Of a stretch of 64,000 bases of DNA, positions 26,753 through 36,204 are shown in pieces. A program made the translations under genes and the position numbers. Within the stretch, counting starts at the first letter, position 1, and each line of letters starts with the position of its first letter. The notes beneath the pieces were generated by a model. It made no database searches and had not been told where the DNA came from. It saw nothing but the letters and a program-made list of their open reading frames with translations. The stretch covers positions 123,296 through 187,295 of the forward strand of contig NZ_JACNMP010000004.1 in NCBI RefSeq assembly GCF_017592335.1. The letters run 5' to 3'. The stretch comes from Pseudaestuariivita rosea (GTDB lineage: Bacteria; Pseudomonadota; Alphaproteobacteria; Rhodobacterales; Rhodobacteraceae).

Positions 26753-27808
26753 ATGGAACTGATGGAAATATACCGCAACAAGGTCGCCGCCGGTGATCTG
26801 ACTGCCGACCCCGCGCAGGAAGCCGTGCTGCCAGAGTTGGACCGCATCCGCACCGCCCTGGCCGAGCCTGTGAAAAAAGGCCTGTTTCGCAAGGCACCCG
26901 AACCGCCTAAGGGGCTTTACCTGTGGGGCGGCGTGGGGCGTGGCAAGTCGATGCTGATGGATCTGTTCGCGGCCAACGTCACCGTGCCCTGCCGCCGCGT
27001 GCATTTTCACGAATTCATGCAGGAAATCCACGAAGCGATGCACAAGGCCCGTCAGACCGGTGTCGATGATGCGATCCTGCCGGTGGCGCAGGATGTGATG
27101 TCTCAGGTCCGCTGCCTGGCCTTTGACGAAATGCAGATCACCGATATCACCGACGCGATGATCGTCGGGCGGCTGTTTGAAAAGCTGTTTGAAGCAGGCG
27201 TCGTGATCGTCACGACATCGAACCGTGTGCCCGATGATCTGTACAAAGACGGCCTGAACCGCCAGCTTTTCCTGCCCTTTATCGACATGCTGAAAGACCG
27301 GCTTGTGATCTGGGAACTGACCTCGCCCACAGATTACCGGCAGGACCGACTGGCGGGCTCGCCCGTCTATTTCACCCCCGTTGATGCCACCGCGCGCGCG
27401 CAGATCGAGGCGGTCTGGCAGGATCTGACCGGTGGTGCCACGGGATCGCTGGACCTGACGGTCAAGGGGCGCAAGGTGCATATCCCCGCCTTTCACAACG
27501 GGGTCGCGCGGGCGTCGTTTTATGATCTGTGCGGCCAACCCCTGGGCGCCGCCGATTATCTGGAACTGGCGCGCAATGCGCGGGTGCTGATCCTGGAAAA
27601 CATACCCTGCCTGGGGCGGTTCAATTTTAATGAGGCCAAGCGCTTTGTCACACTGATCGACGCGCTTTATGAGGCGCGTGTGAAGCTGATTGCGTCAGCC
27701 GAGGCGGTGCCCGAATTGCTGTATCTTGAGGGCGAAGGCAGTTTCGAATTCGAACGCACTGCCAGCCGTCTGCGCGAAATGCAGGCGGATGGTTGGGGCA
27801 GGGAATAG
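26753..27808 (+). CDS. zapE: Cell division protein ZapE (AFG1-family ATPase)
   Basis: A 351-residue AAA-type ATPase; the E. coli protein acts at the constricting Z-ring, and the mitochondrial relative Afg1/Lace1 in respiratory-chain protein turnover. Walker A is LWGGVGRGKSMLMD near residue 55, Walker B CLAFDEMQITDI near residue 120, and VTTSNRVPDDLY is the sensor region. ATG 26753 (MELMEIYRNKV) is chosen because AAGGCGG lies at proper distance. An in-frame extension to 26555 would translate repeat B and is rejected. Confidence 0.93.
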   Translation: MELMEIYRNKVAAGDLTADPAQEAVLPELDRIRTALAEPVKKGLFRKAPEPPKGLYLWGGVGRGKSMLMDLFAANVTVPCRRVHFHEFMQEIHEAMHKARQTGVDDAILPVAQDVMSQVRCLAFDEMQITDITDAMIVGRLFEKLFEAGVVIVTTSNRVPDDLYKDGLNRQLFLPFIDMLKDRLVIWELTSPTDYRQDRLAGSPVYFTPVDATARAQIEAVWQDLTGGATGSLDLTVKGRKVHIPAFHNGVARASFYDLCGQPLGAADYLELARNARVLILENIPCLGRFNFNEAKRFVTLIDALYEARVKLIASAEAVPELLYLEGEGSFEFERTASRLREMQADGWGRE

Positions 27809-27823
27809 ACTTAGCCTCAGATT

Positions 27824-27850
27824 GCCCACCCTCGGGCCGGGCGCTGCCCT
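27824..27850 (+). repeat. Dispersed repeat B, truncated copy
   Basis: Only the 3' part (GCCCACCCTCGGGCCGGGCG then CTGCCCT) is present, 15 bases after the zapE stop. It may be a decayed copy. Confidence 0.65.
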
Positions 27851-27931
27851 CAAACTCTAAATAACTTGCAATACCCCTTCGGATCGCAATAACTAAACAA
27901 GCGTTCAATTCAGGGAGGGGAGCGACGCAAC

Positions 27932-29074
27932 ATGGACTTCGCAATGACCGAAGAACAAACCGCCATTTTCGATATGGCCAAGGCGTTCGGCGACGACCAC
28001 ATCGCGCCCCATGCCACCGAATGGGAAAAACAGGGCACGATCCCGAAAGACCTGTGGCCGAAACTGGCCGAACTGGGCTTTGGGGGGCTTTACGTCAGCG
28101 AAGACAGCGGCGGGGCGGGTCTGTCGCGGCTGGACGCGACCCTGGTGTTCGAGGCACTCAGCCACGCCTGCCCGTCCGTCGCGGCGTTCCTGTCGATCCA
28201 CAATATGTGCGCCAAGATGCTGGACAATTTCGGCAGCGACGACCTGAAAGCGCGGCTTCTGCCCGATGCGCTGACGATGCAGACCTTCTTTTCCTACTGC
28301 CTGACCGAACCCGGGTCCGGGTCCGACGCCGCCGCCCTGAAAACCCGCGCGGACCGCACCAACGCAGGCTATACCCTGAACGGGACCAAGGCGTTTATCT
28401 CGGGCGGGGGATATTCGGACGCCTATATCGTGATGGCCCGCACCGGTGACGCTGGCCCCAAGGGCATCAGCGCCCTGATTGTTGAGGACGGCACACCGGG
28501 TCTTAGCTTTGGCGGGCTTGAAGATAAGATGGGCTGGCGCAGCCAACCCACCCGTCAAGTCCAGCTTGATGACTGCAGCGTCCCGACCGAGAACCTTTTG
28601 GGCGACGAAGGTCACGGATTTCGCTACGCCATGATGGGCCTGGACGGCGGGCGGTTGAACATCGCGGCCTGTTCGCTTGGGGCCGCGCAGGCCGCCCTGA
28701 CCGCGACACTGGCCTATATGGGCGAACGGCAGGCCTTCGGCAAACCGATCGACCAGTTCCAGGCGCTGCAATTCCGTCTGGCCGACATGGAGATCGAACT
28801 GCAGGCCGCCCGCACCTTTCTGCGTCAAGCCGCGTGGAAACTGGACCACGGCACACCCGACGCCACGCAATTCTGCGCCATGGCCAAGAAATTCGTGACC
28901 GAGGCCGGATCAAAGGTTGCCGATCAATGCCTGCAACTGCACGGCGGCTATGGCTATCTGGCCGATTATGGCGTCGAAAAGATCGTACGCGACCTGCGGG
29001 TGCATCAGATACTGGAAGGCACCAACGAAATCATGCGCCTGATCGTCGCCCGTCAGATGCTGGCGGCGCGATGA
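27932..29074 (+). CDS. Isobutyryl-CoA dehydrogenase-type acyl-CoA dehydrogenase
   Basis: A 380-residue FAD enzyme that oxidises a short acyl-CoA; the neighbours point to isobutyryl-CoA to methacrylyl-CoA in valine breakdown. Conserved acyl-CoA dehydrogenase signatures are SYCLTEPGSGSDAAALKT near residue 125 and QCLQLHGGYGYLADYGVEKI near 333. The catalytic base is the glutamate in QILEGTNEIMRL near the C terminus, the position used in short-chain enzymes. GGGAGGGG precedes the ATG. Its stop overlaps the next gene by four bases. Confidence 0.93.
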   Translation: MDFAMTEEQTAIFDMAKAFGDDHIAPHATEWEKQGTIPKDLWPKLAELGFGGLYVSEDSGGAGLSRLDATLVFEALSHACPSVAAFLSIHNMCAKMLDNFGSDDLKARLLPDALTMQTFFSYCLTEPGSGSDAAALKTRADRTNAGYTLNGTKAFISGGGYSDAYIVMARTGDAGPKGISALIVEDGTPGLSFGGLEDKMGWRSQPTRQVQLDDCSVPTENLLGDEGHGFRYAMMGLDGGRLNIAACSLGAAQAALTATLAYMGERQAFGKPIDQFQALQFRLADMEIELQAARTFLRQAAWKLDHGTPDATQFCAMAKKFVTEAGSKVADQCLQLHGGYGYLADYGVEKIVRDLRVHQILEGTNEIMRLIVARQMLAAR

Positions 29075-30114
29075 GCGATATTCTGATCCGCAAAGAGGGC
29101 GCCGCGGGTCGCATCACGCTGAACCGCCCCAAGGCGCTGAATGCGCTGACCTATCAGATGTGCCTAGATATCGAACAGGCGTTGGACCGTTGGGCCGGGG
29201 ACGATCAGGTCAAGCTGCTGTTGATCGATGCGACGGGTGATAAGGCCTTCTGCGCGGGCGGTGACATAGCCGAGATGTACGCGACCGGGACCGCGGGCGA
29301 TTACGACTACGGCCGCCGCTTCTGGCGCGACGAATACCGCATGAACGCCAAGCTGTTCGAATTCCCCAAGCCCGTCGTCAGCTTTCTGCAGGGGTTTACG
29401 ATGGGCGGCGGCGTGGGCGTGGGCTGCCATGGCTCGCACCGGATCGTGTGCGAGAGCAGCCAGATTGCGATGCCCGAGGTCGGCATAGGCCTGATCCCCG
29501 ATGTAGGCGGGTCGCTTCTGCTGTCGCAGGCCCCCGGACGGTTGGGCGAATATCTGGGCACGACGGCCGCGCGCATGGGACCCGCAGATGCGATTTATGC
29601 GGGGTTTGCGGATTATTTCGTGCCTCAGGCGGATTGGCCTGCATTAAAAGGCGCTTTGGTCGAAACCGGCGATTGGACTGCCGTTGATCGTGCCGCGCAG
29701 CAACCGCCGCAGGGTCAGTTGGCCGCGCAACTCGACCAGATCAACAGTTTTTTCGGGGGCGAAACCCTGGGCGACATCCTACGCGCCTTGCGTGCGGAAG
29801 AGACTGAGTTCACAGCCCAGGCGCTCAAGGCACTATCGCGCAACGCGCCCCTGTCCATGGCTTGCGCGGTTGAGATGGTCCACCGTCTGCGCGGCACGGC
29901 CGACATCCGACGCGCGCTGGAACTGGAATACCGCTTCACCTTCCGTGCGATGGAACATGGCGATTTTCTGGAAGGCATCCGCGCGGCGATTATTGATAAG
30001 GATCGCAGCCCGAAATGGCGGCATGATCTGGATGACATTCCAGGCAGTGCGGTCAGCAAGATGCTGATGCCATTGAGAAAAGACAGTTTGAGCTTTGAGG
30101 GAGGCACGTCATGA
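29071..30114 (+). CDS. 3-hydroxyisobutyryl-CoA hydrolase
   Basis: A 347-residue crotonase-fold protein of the HIBYL-CoA hydrolase type, which frees 3-hydroxyisobutyrate in valine degradation. Marks: KAFCAGGDIAEMY (oxyanion hole), FTMGGGVGVGCHGSHRI, and MPEVGIGLIPDVGGS with the catalytic glutamate and aspartate of the hydrolase branch. The length, longer than enoyl-CoA hydratase (about 260), also supports hydrolase. Start ATG 29071 overlaps the upstream stop (ATGA); a longer in-frame extension into the dehydrogenase is not supported. Confidence 0.93.
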   Translation: MSDILIRKEGAAGRITLNRPKALNALTYQMCLDIEQALDRWAGDDQVKLLLIDATGDKAFCAGGDIAEMYATGTAGDYDYGRRFWRDEYRMNAKLFEFPKPVVSFLQGFTMGGGVGVGCHGSHRIVCESSQIAMPEVGIGLIPDVGGSLLLSQAPGRLGEYLGTTAARMGPADAIYAGFADYFVPQADWPALKGALVETGDWTAVDRAAQQPPQGQLAAQLDQINSFFGGETLGDILRALRAEETEFTAQALKALSRNAPLSMACAVEMVHRLRGTADIRRALELEYRFTFRAMEHGDFLEGIRAAIIDKDRSPKWRHDLDDIPGSAVSKMLMPLRKDSLSFEGGTS

Positions 30115-30977
30115 AAATCGGATTTATCGGCTTGGGCAATATGGGCGGGCCGATGGCGGCAAACCTGATCAAGGCGGGCCACGATGTGACAGGCTTCGAC
30201 CCCGCGGGCACCCCCGATGGCATCCGCGCTGCGCCCTCAGCCGCCGAGGCTGCACGCGGTGCCGACGTGGTGATCACGATGCTACCAAACGGGGCGATTC
30301 TGCGGTCGGTCGCCGATCAGGTGATCCCGGCCATGCAGCCGGGTGCCGTGCTGTTGGATTGCTCAACCGTCGACGTCGAAAGCGCCCGCGCCGTGGCGGA
30401 TCAGGCGCAGGCTGCTGGCCTGATGGCGCTGGACGCGCCGGTCAGCGGCGGCATCGGCGGCGCACAGGCGGGGACGTTGACGTTTATGGTGGGTGGGTCC
30501 GACGAAGCCTTCGCCAAGGCCGCCCCGCTGTTCGACATCATGGGTCAAAAGGCCGTTCATTGTGGTGGTTCGGGCAACGGGCAGGCAGCGAAAATCTGCA
30601 ACAACATGATCCTGGGGGCCACGATGATCGCGACCTGCGAGGCCTTCGCCCTGGCCGATAAACTGGGGCTGGACCGGCAGGCAATGTTCGATGTGGTCAG
30701 CACGTCGTCGGGCTATTCATGGTCGATGAACGCCTATTGCCCCGCCCCCGGTATCGGCCCGCAAAGCCCTGCGGATAACGACTATAAACCGGGATTTGCC
30801 GCTGATCTGATGCTGAAAGACCTGCGCCTCAGCCAGCAAGCCGCCGAAGCCGTCGCCGCCGATACCCCTATGGGCCAGCGGGCGACGGAATTGTACGAAC
30901 AATTCGTTGAGCATGAAGACGGAACAGGCCGTGATTTCAGTGCTATGCTACCCAGGTTCGAAAAACGGAAAAGATAG
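30111..30977 (+). CDS. mmsB: 3-hydroxyisobutyrate dehydrogenase
   Basis: Oxidises 3-hydroxyisobutyrate to methylmalonate semialdehyde with NAD. 288 residues. Rossmann motif IGFIGLGNMGGPMAANLIKAG (split: G7-x-G9-x-x-G12), substrate motif LDAPVSGGIGGAQAGTL near 115, and the catalytic lysine in GNGQAAKICNNM near 165. It overlaps the hydrolase stop by four bases, completing a three-step valine module. mmsA is not adjacent. Its stop codon touches a GC hairpin of repeat A. Confidence 0.96.
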   Translation: MKIGFIGLGNMGGPMAANLIKAGHDVTGFDPAGTPDGIRAAPSAAEAARGADVVITMLPNGAILRSVADQVIPAMQPGAVLLDCSTVDVESARAVADQAQAAGLMALDAPVSGGIGGAQAGTLTFMVGGSDEAFAKAAPLFDIMGQKAVHCGGSGNGQAAKICNNMILGATMIATCEAFALADKLGLDRQAMFDVVSTSSGYSWSMNAYCPAPGIGPQSPADNDYKPGFAADLMLKDLRLSQQAAEAVAADTPMGQRATELYEQFVEHEDGTGRDFSAMLPRFEKRKR

Positions 30978-31071
30978 GGGGCTCTGCCCCCTCGTGCCTT
31001 CGGCCCTCACCCCCGGAGTATTTTAGGAACAATAAAGCATATGCCCGCACTTTATTGTTCCCCAAATACTC
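30977..31071. repeat. Repeat A, paired inverted copies after mmsB
   Basis: GGGGGC-TCT-GCCCCC hairpin (30977-30991), CCTCACCCCCGGAGTATTTT, then a large palindrome at 31016-31071 whose arms are GAGTATTT..GGAACAATAAAG and CTTTATTGTTCC..AAATACTC. Lies in the space between mmsB and the convergent purA/DUF2842 operon; a plausible bidirectional transcription stop. Confidence 0.7.
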
Positions 31072-31343
31072 AAATCCCACCGTTCGTAACTATAAGCTGC
31101 TGTTAGCATTTGAGGCGTAGAACGGCCCCCACGATATCGTACAGAAATGGTTTTCCAGAACTTGTGTTTTGGCTTGGAACCCCAAACCACAAGCCGCCTG
31201 AAAGATCATGCATGAGAATTGAAAGCGGGGGCGTTGCGACCTCTTTCTGGCCAAACCAACTATCAAGACGGTGGCGCCACCTTTCTTATCAGATCAGAAC
31301 CTTAAACCCTGCCATCAAAAGGTGATGCGGGGCAAAGGGCGTT
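31072..31343. other. Intergenic stretch without a supported gene
   Basis: About 270 bases between repeat A and DUF2842. A 71-codon frame at 31110-31325 has no ribosome site, no recognisable family and odd composition, so I do not call it. I see no tRNA or ncRNA signature here. Confidence 0.5.
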
Positions 31344-31595
31344 TCAGACCTGATCCTGCGGCGGGGCATCAGGGTCTTCGCGCCCGATTCCTTTGAAGAT
31401 AAACTTCAGCGGGAACGCCCAGACTACGCCTAAAGTGACATAGACCAACAGTTGCGCCCACCAGGGCGGCAGCGTCAGCGGATCAGGGTAAAGCCAGTTG
31501 ATGATACTGACGCAAATCACGATATAGGCCGGGATGCCCACGACCAGAATAAACAGGGAAAGGCGTTTGCGTGTTTTGTAAGACAGGGGCATCAA
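31344..31595 (-). CDS. DUF2842 small membrane protein
   Basis: An 83-residue protein with two transmembrane helices (about 14-34 and 46-67): [51 protein letters not shown]. These match the alphaproteobacterial DUF2842 family. The C-terminal FxGIGRxDPD is typical. Its start overlaps the purA stop codon by four bases, so it is co-translated with purA. Function unknown. Confidence 0.9.
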   Translation of the reverse strand: MMPLSYKTRKRLSLFILVVGIPAYIVICVSIINWLYPDPLTLPPWWAQLLVYVTLGVVWAFPLKFIFKGIGREDPDAPPQDQV

Positions 31596-32884
31596 TCAGC
31601 AAAAGGGTCCGTGACAAGGATTGTATCATCGCGTTCAGGTGAGGTGGAAACTAGCGCGACCGGGCACTGGATCAACTCTTCGATGCGGCGGACGTATTTG
31701 ATGGCTTGTGCGGGCAGATCGGCCCAGCTGCGCGCGCCTGCGGTGGACTCCGACCAGCCCTCGATCACCTCATAGATTGGGGTCACGCGCGCCTGTTGAT
31801 CGGCGGCGGTGGGCAGGTAATCCAGCCGTTCACCATCCAGATCGTAGCCAACGCAGATCTTCAGTTCCTCAAGACCGTCCAGCACGTCCATCTTGGTCAG
31901 CGCGATTCCATTGACCCCAGACAAGACACAGGTCTGACGCACCAGCACCGCATCGAACCAGCCGCAGCGGCGCGATCGGCCCGTCACCGTGCCCTTTTCG
32001 CGACCCACGGTCGCCAGGTGTTCGCCCACGTCATCGAACAACTCGCACGGAAACGGCCCCTCGCCCACGCGGGTGGTGTAGGCCTTCACAATACCCAGAA
32101 CGAAATCCACAGCGCCCGGCCCAAGCCCGGTGCCCGTCGCGGCCATACCGGACAGGGTCGTCGATGACGTCACATAAGGGTACGTCCCGAAATCGACGTC
32201 CAGCAGCGACCCTTGCGCGCCTTCGAACAAAATCCGTTGCCCGGCGCGGCGGCGTTCGTTCAGCACTTTCCAGACCGGTGCGGCATAGGGCAGGATCTTG
32301 GGCGCGATTTCCAACAGTGACGCTTTCAGCGCGGCGCCGTCCACCTCGGGCAGCCCCAGTCCCTTGCGCAACGCATTATGATGAACCAACAGCCGCCCGA
32401 TGCGCGTGTCCAGCGTCGCCTCATCCGCCAGATCGGCCACGCGGATCACACGGCGGCCCACCTTATCCTCATAGGCCGGACCGATACCGCGCCCGGTTGT
32501 ACCGATCTTGGCGACCGAGTTCTGGCTTTCGCGGGCGCGATCCAATTCGCCATGCACCGGCAGGATCAGTGGCGTGTTTTCGGCGATCATCAGATTATGG
32601 GTGCCCACGCTGACCCCCTGCCTTTCGATCTTGGCGATCTCATCAATCAACGCCCAGGGGTCCAGCACCACGCCGTTGCCGATCACCGCTAGCTTGCCCT
32701 GCCGCAAAATCCCCGAGGGCAGCAGGCTAAGCTTATAGACCTGCCCATCGATCACCAGCGTGTGGCCCGCGTTGTGCCCGCCCTGAAATCGCGCGATGAC
32801 ATCGGCCCGCTCGCTCAGCCAGTCGACGATCTTGCCCTTGCCCTCATCGCCCCACTGCGCGCCGACGACCACCACATTTGCCAT
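31592..32884 (-). CDS. purA: Adenylosuccinate synthetase
   Basis: Joins IMP and aspartate using GTP, the first committed step to AMP. 430 residues. N-terminal [20 protein letters not shown] carries the GTP-binding loop and catalytic Asp; [10 protein letters not shown] has the catalytic His; [14 protein letters not shown] is the IMP loop. ATG 32884 is the conserved start; an in-frame extension to 32962 is rejected. Followed by DUF2842 in the same operon. Confidence 0.97.
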   Translation of the reverse strand: MANVVVVGAQWGDEGKGKIVDWLSERADVIARFQGGHNAGHTLVIDGQVYKLSLLPSGILRQGKLAVIGNGVVLDPWALIDEIAKIERQGVSVGTHNLMIAENTPLILPVHGELDRARESQNSVAKIGTTGRGIGPAYEDKVGRRVIRVADLADEATLDTRIGRLLVHHNALRKGLGLPEVDGAALKASLLEIAPKILPYAAPVWKVLNERRRAGQRILFEGAQGSLLDVDFGTYPYVTSSTTLSGMAATGTGLGPGAVDFVLGIVKAYTTRVGEGPFPCELFDDVGEHLATVGREKGTVTGRSRRCGWFDAVLVRQTCVLSGVNGIALTKMDVLDGLEELKICVGYDLDGERLDYLPTAADQQARVTPIYEVIEGWSESTAGARSWADLPAQAIKYVRRIEELIQCPVALVSTSPERDDTILVTDPFAD

Positions 32885-33029
32885 GACTGACCTTTCCCAG
32901 AATCTGAACCCGCGCCGGTATATAGGGCCATGACGGTGGGTGAAACACTTAAATTGGCGCATTTCAGTGCTTGCGACCGGCCGCCAAGGGGCCTAAACAG
33001 CCCCCTAACCCGAATGAACAGGCAAACCG

Positions 33030-33404
33030 ATGCAAAACGTCCTTCTTATCGTCCTTCTGATCCTTGCGCTTGCGCTGATTGCGGTCGTTCTTCTGCAACG
33101 GTCCGAAAGCGGTGGGCTGGGTCTGGGCGGCGGCGGTGGCGGCGGTGGCCTGGTCAGTGCACGCGGGGCTGCCACGGCGCTTAGCAAGCTGACATGGGTG
33201 CTGGGCATTGCCTTTATGGCCACGTCGCTGGCGCTGACGATCATTTCGGCGCAGAATTCGTCAGGCAGTTCGGTCTTTGACCTGGCCCCACCCCCGGCCG
33301 AAGGCACGACCGATGACGCGCCACTTGTCCCATCGGTGCCATCTGACGATCTTCTGCCGCCCGCAGAAAACGACAACGCGCCTCTGATTCCGCGCGCAGA
33401 CTGA
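33030..33404 (+). CDS. secG: Preprotein translocase subunit SecG
   Basis: Auxiliary inner membrane subunit of the SecYEG channel. 124 residues with two helices (4-20 and 54-74) and the family marker VVLLQRSESGGLGLG, here extended into a run of eight glycines. The C-terminal 45 residues are Pro/Asp-rich and probably disordered, as usual for alphaproteobacterial SecG. It precedes pyrG by about 180 bases. Confidence 0.94.
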   Translation: MQNVLLIVLLILALALIAVVLLQRSESGGLGLGGGGGGGGLVSARGAATALSKLTWVLGIAFMATSLALTIISAQNSSGSSVFDLAPPPAEGTTDDAPLVPSVPSDDLLPPAENDNAPLIPRAD

Positions 33405-33586
33405 CGCAAATCTTGGGGTTCGACATTTTTCTGACCCCATGATCTAGAGGTGCTGTTGTCAGCGGCCACCGAATCTTCTATAGCTTAAATCCCGTGATGC
33501 AGCGCCAAATTTGGCGTGTTGCAGCAGTTTTAAGGCAGCAGTTGCGTGCCCATGTGCACGTCATAATCACGGGAGACAGCCAGACA

Positions 33587-35230
33587 ATGGCGCGGTTTAT
33601 TTTTATCACAGGTGGTGTTGTTTCGTCTCTCGGCAAGGGGCTGGCCTCGGCCGCGTTGGGATCGCTGCTGCAGGCCCGCGGCTTCAGCGTCCGGTTGCGC
33701 AAACTGGATCCCTATCTGAACGTCGATCCCGGCACCATGTCGCCCTTTGAACATGGCGAGGTCTTTGTGACCGATGACGGCGCCGAAACCGATCTGGATC
33801 TGGGCCATTATGAACGCTTCACCGGCGTGGCCGCGCGCAAGACTGATTCTGTATCCTCGGGGCGGATCTATTCCGACGTGCTGGAAAAGGAACGGCGCGG
33901 CGATTATCTGGGCAAGACCATCCAGGTGATCCCCCATGTGACTAACGAAATCAAAGACTTCATCCGCATCGGCGAGGACGAGGTCGACTTTATGCTGTGC
34001 GAAATCGGCGGCACTGTGGGCGATATCGAAGGCCTGCCGTTCTTTGAGGCGATCCGCCAGTTCAGTCAGGACAAACCGCGCGGCCAGTGTATCTTTATGC
34101 ATCTGACGCTGCTGCCCTATATCAAGGCCAGTGGCGAATTGAAAACCAAACCAACCCAGCACAGCGTCAAGGAACTGCGGTCCATCGGCATCGCCCCCGA
34201 TGTGCTGGTCTGCCGGTCGGAAGGCCCGATTCCGGTCAAGGAACGCGAAAAGCTGGCGCTGTTCTGCAACGTTCGCCCCGACAGCGTGATCGCCGCGCAA
34301 GACCTGAAATCGATCTATGAGGCCCCGCTGGCCTATCATCGCGAAGGGCTGGATCAGGCGGTGCTGGACGCCTTCAACATCAGCCCCGCGCCGAAACCGG
34401 ACCTGAGCAAATGGGAAGACGTCGCCGACCGGATCTATAACGCTGAGGGCGAGGTCAAAATCGCCATCGTCGGCAAATACACTCAGCTTGAGGACGCCTA
34501 TAAATCCATTGCCGAGGCCCTGACCCACGGCGGCATGGCCAACCGCGTCAAGGTCAGCATCGAATGGGTCGATGCGGAACTTTTCGACCGCGAAGATGCC
34601 GCGCCCTATCTTGAGGGCTATCATGCGATCCTGGTCCCCGGCGGTTTTGGCGAACGCGGGACCGAGGGCAAGATCAAAGCCGCCGAATTCGCCCGCACCC
34701 GCAAGATCCCCTATCTGGGCATCTGTCTGGGCATGCAGATGGCCGTGATCGAGGCCGCGCGCAATCTGGCCGGAATGGAAAACGCAGGGTCCGAGGAATT
34801 TGATCACGAAGCCGGGAAAAAGCGTTTTACGCCCGTGGTTTATCACCTCAAAGAATGGGTGCAGGGCAACCACAAGGTCGAACGAAAAGCCACCGATGAC
34901 AAAGGTGGCACCATGCGCCTTGGTGCGTATGACGCGACGCTGACCAAAGGATCGAAAGTGGCGCAGGTCTATAACACCACCGCCATCGAAGAACGCCACC
35001 GCCACCGCTATGAAGTCGATATCGAATACCGCGATGATCTGGAAAAGCAGGGGCTGATCTTTTCCGGCATGTCCCCCGACGGCCGCCTGCCTGAAATCGT
35101 AGAGGTTAAAGACCACCCCTGGTTCATCGGCGTCCAGTTCCACCCTGAACTGAAGTCCAAACCCTTCGACCCCCACCCCCTATTCGCCGATTTCATCCGC
35201 GCCGCCGTGGAAAACTCGCGGTTGGTGTAG
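33587..35230 (+). CDS. pyrG: CTP synthase
   Basis: Aminates UTP to CTP using glutamine. 547 residues. The synthase domain (about 1-266) starts [19 protein letters not shown]; the glutaminase domain (about 290-547) has the nucleophilic Cys in [14 protein letters not shown] and the HPE triad part in [15 protein letters not shown] 33587 gives the conserved N terminus, with GGGAG upstream; an in-frame extension to 33494 is rejected. Confidence 0.98.
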   Translation: MARFIFITGGVVSSLGKGLASAALGSLLQARGFSVRLRKLDPYLNVDPGTMSPFEHGEVFVTDDGAETDLDLGHYERFTGVAARKTDSVSSGRIYSDVLEKERRGDYLGKTIQVIPHVTNEIKDFIRIGEDEVDFMLCEIGGTVGDIEGLPFFEAIRQFSQDKPRGQCIFMHLTLLPYIKASGELKTKPTQHSVKELRSIGIAPDVLVCRSEGPIPVKEREKLALFCNVRPDSVIAAQDLKSIYEAPLAYHREGLDQAVLDAFNISPAPKPDLSKWEDVADRIYNAEGEVKIAIVGKYTQLEDAYKSIAEALTHGGMANRVKVSIEWVDAELFDREDAAPYLEGYHAILVPGGFGERGTEGKIKAAEFARTRKIPYLGICLGMQMAVIEAARNLAGMENAGSEEFDHEAGKKRFTPVVYHLKEWVQGNHKVERKATDDKGGTMRLGAYDATLTKGSKVAQVYNTTAIEERHRHRYEVDIEYRDDLEKQGLIFSGMSPDGRLPEIVEVKDHPWFIGVQFHPELKSKPFDPHPLFADFIRAAVENSRLV

Positions 35231-35270
35231 CGCGTAATCCAGAAGTGTTGAACTTAAAGACTACCAACAA

Positions 35271-35355
35271 AGGGCGGCGACCGACCCGAGGGTGGGCGAG
35301 AAGCGCCCGCCCTGTGGGGCGGGTCGGGCGCTGCCCGGTGGTGCCCACCGGGCGG
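35271..35355 (-). repeat. Dispersed repeat B, short form, reversed copy
   Basis: About 85 bases, reverse orientation; has CCCGGTG-GTGCC-CACCGGG and GGGTGGGCGAGAAGCGCC, and lacks the 26-base insert of the 23603 and 26588 copies. Confidence 0.9.
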
Positions 35356-35614
35356 GATGGGTGGATGTAATGGAGCAGATTTTCGGGACTAGGTTCTAAG
35401 GTATCATTCTTAAAACTGAAATGGCTCAAATCATAGGGCCATCGTCTGCCCGCGGGATGGCGTTGGATGGATAAGCTTCTGCGCTTTATCCCAGCCAAAT
35501 CCGCGCATCGCGGCAGCTACCAACCAAGCATCGACAAATCGCCAGCCCGATGGGGTGGGCAGGCGATGGCCCGGGGCCTGCGGCCTGTTCACCGGGCCTA
35601 TGCACACCGGCGCA

Positions 35615-35635
35615 GTCCCGGACTTGATCCGGGAC
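35615..35635. repeat. Short palindrome C, copy 3
   Basis: GTCCCGGA-N5-TCCGGGAC followed by CTCAT, like copy 1 at 11705. Confidence 0.8.
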
Positions 35636-35737
35636 CTCATCGCCACTTTACGCTAATAGCCACTGCAGATGCAGAAATTGCACATCATTCCCAACCAGTC
35701 TAACCTGCCCCAAAATCAATGACGAAAAGCAGTCCAC

Positions 35738-36151
35738 ATGATCCTTGGCATCGGCACCGATCTGGCGAATATTGAACGGATCGAGGGCACCTTGAACCGC
35801 TTTGGCGACAGGTTTCGCAATCGCGTTTTCACCGATATCGAACAGCAAAAGGCCGAACGGCGCAAAGATACGGCGGGCACCTATGCCAAGCGATGGGCGG
35901 CGAAAGAGGCATGCTCCAAAGCGCTTGGCACCGGCCTGCGCATGGGGATTTCTTGGAAAGACATGGCCGTCAGCAACCTGCACACGGGCCAGCCCATCAT
36001 GCATGTCACGGGCTGGGCCGCTGACCGGCTGGACCAGATGACCCCTCCGGGCCATGAAGCCATTATCCATGTCACCCTGACCGACGATCACCCCTGGGCG
36101 CAGGCCTTTGTCGTGATCGAGGCACGGCCAAAAGACGCCCTGCCCGCTTGA
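35738..36151 (+). CDS. acpS: Holo-[acyl-carrier-protein] synthase
   Basis: Transfers 4'-phosphopantetheine from CoA to apo-ACP. 137 residues. The metal-binding aspartate is in [15 protein letters not shown] (Asp8) and the glutamate in [16 protein letters not shown] near residue 57. Normal length. First gene of the acpS-lepB-rnc-DUF849-era-DUF1491-recO run, with a 53-base gap to lepB. pdxJ, often the preceding gene in this order, is absent here. Confidence 0.96.
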   Translation: MILGIGTDLANIERIEGTLNRFGDRFRNRVFTDIEQQKAERRKDTAGTYAKRWAAKEACSKALGTGLRMGISWKDMAVSNLHTGQPIMHVTGWAADRLDQMTPPGHEAIIHVTLTDDHPWAQAFVVIEARPKDALPA

Positions 36152-36204
36152 CACCCCGGTCAAGCCTGCGCATGTAGCACCGACCCCTGCAGGAGATCAT
36201 AGAA

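Larger units (their letters stand above)
35231..35737. other. Intergenic region pyrG to acpS, repeat-rich
   Basis: About 500 bases without a supported gene. It holds repeat B (35271-35355), palindrome C (35615-35635) and, on the minus strand around 35480-35560, a stretch that translates as GWRFVDAWLVAAAMRGFGW. I recall this motif from short spurious proteins in other Rhodobacterales genomes, so it may be another dispersed sequence or a gene remnant; only one copy is in the window. Confidence 0.5.

Noticed and set aside
31110..31325. A 71-codon frame between mmsB and DUF2842
   Set aside because: No ribosome site, no family, and composition unlike the neighbours' genes.
33121..33160. Glycine run in SecG as a frameshift-prone repeat
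   Set aside because: Poly-Gly after the LQRSESGG motif is normal in SecG and the frame is intact.
33530..35176. A 548-codon frame on the minus strand opposite pyrG
   Set aside because: Long only because of GC-rich codon bias in pyrG; His/Gly/Phe-rich with no recognisable family.
35431..35703. Short frames on both strands between pyrG and acpS
   Set aside because: The minus-strand text GWRFVDAWLVAAAMRG looks like a recurrent non-coding or remnant sequence; no start signal supports a gene.
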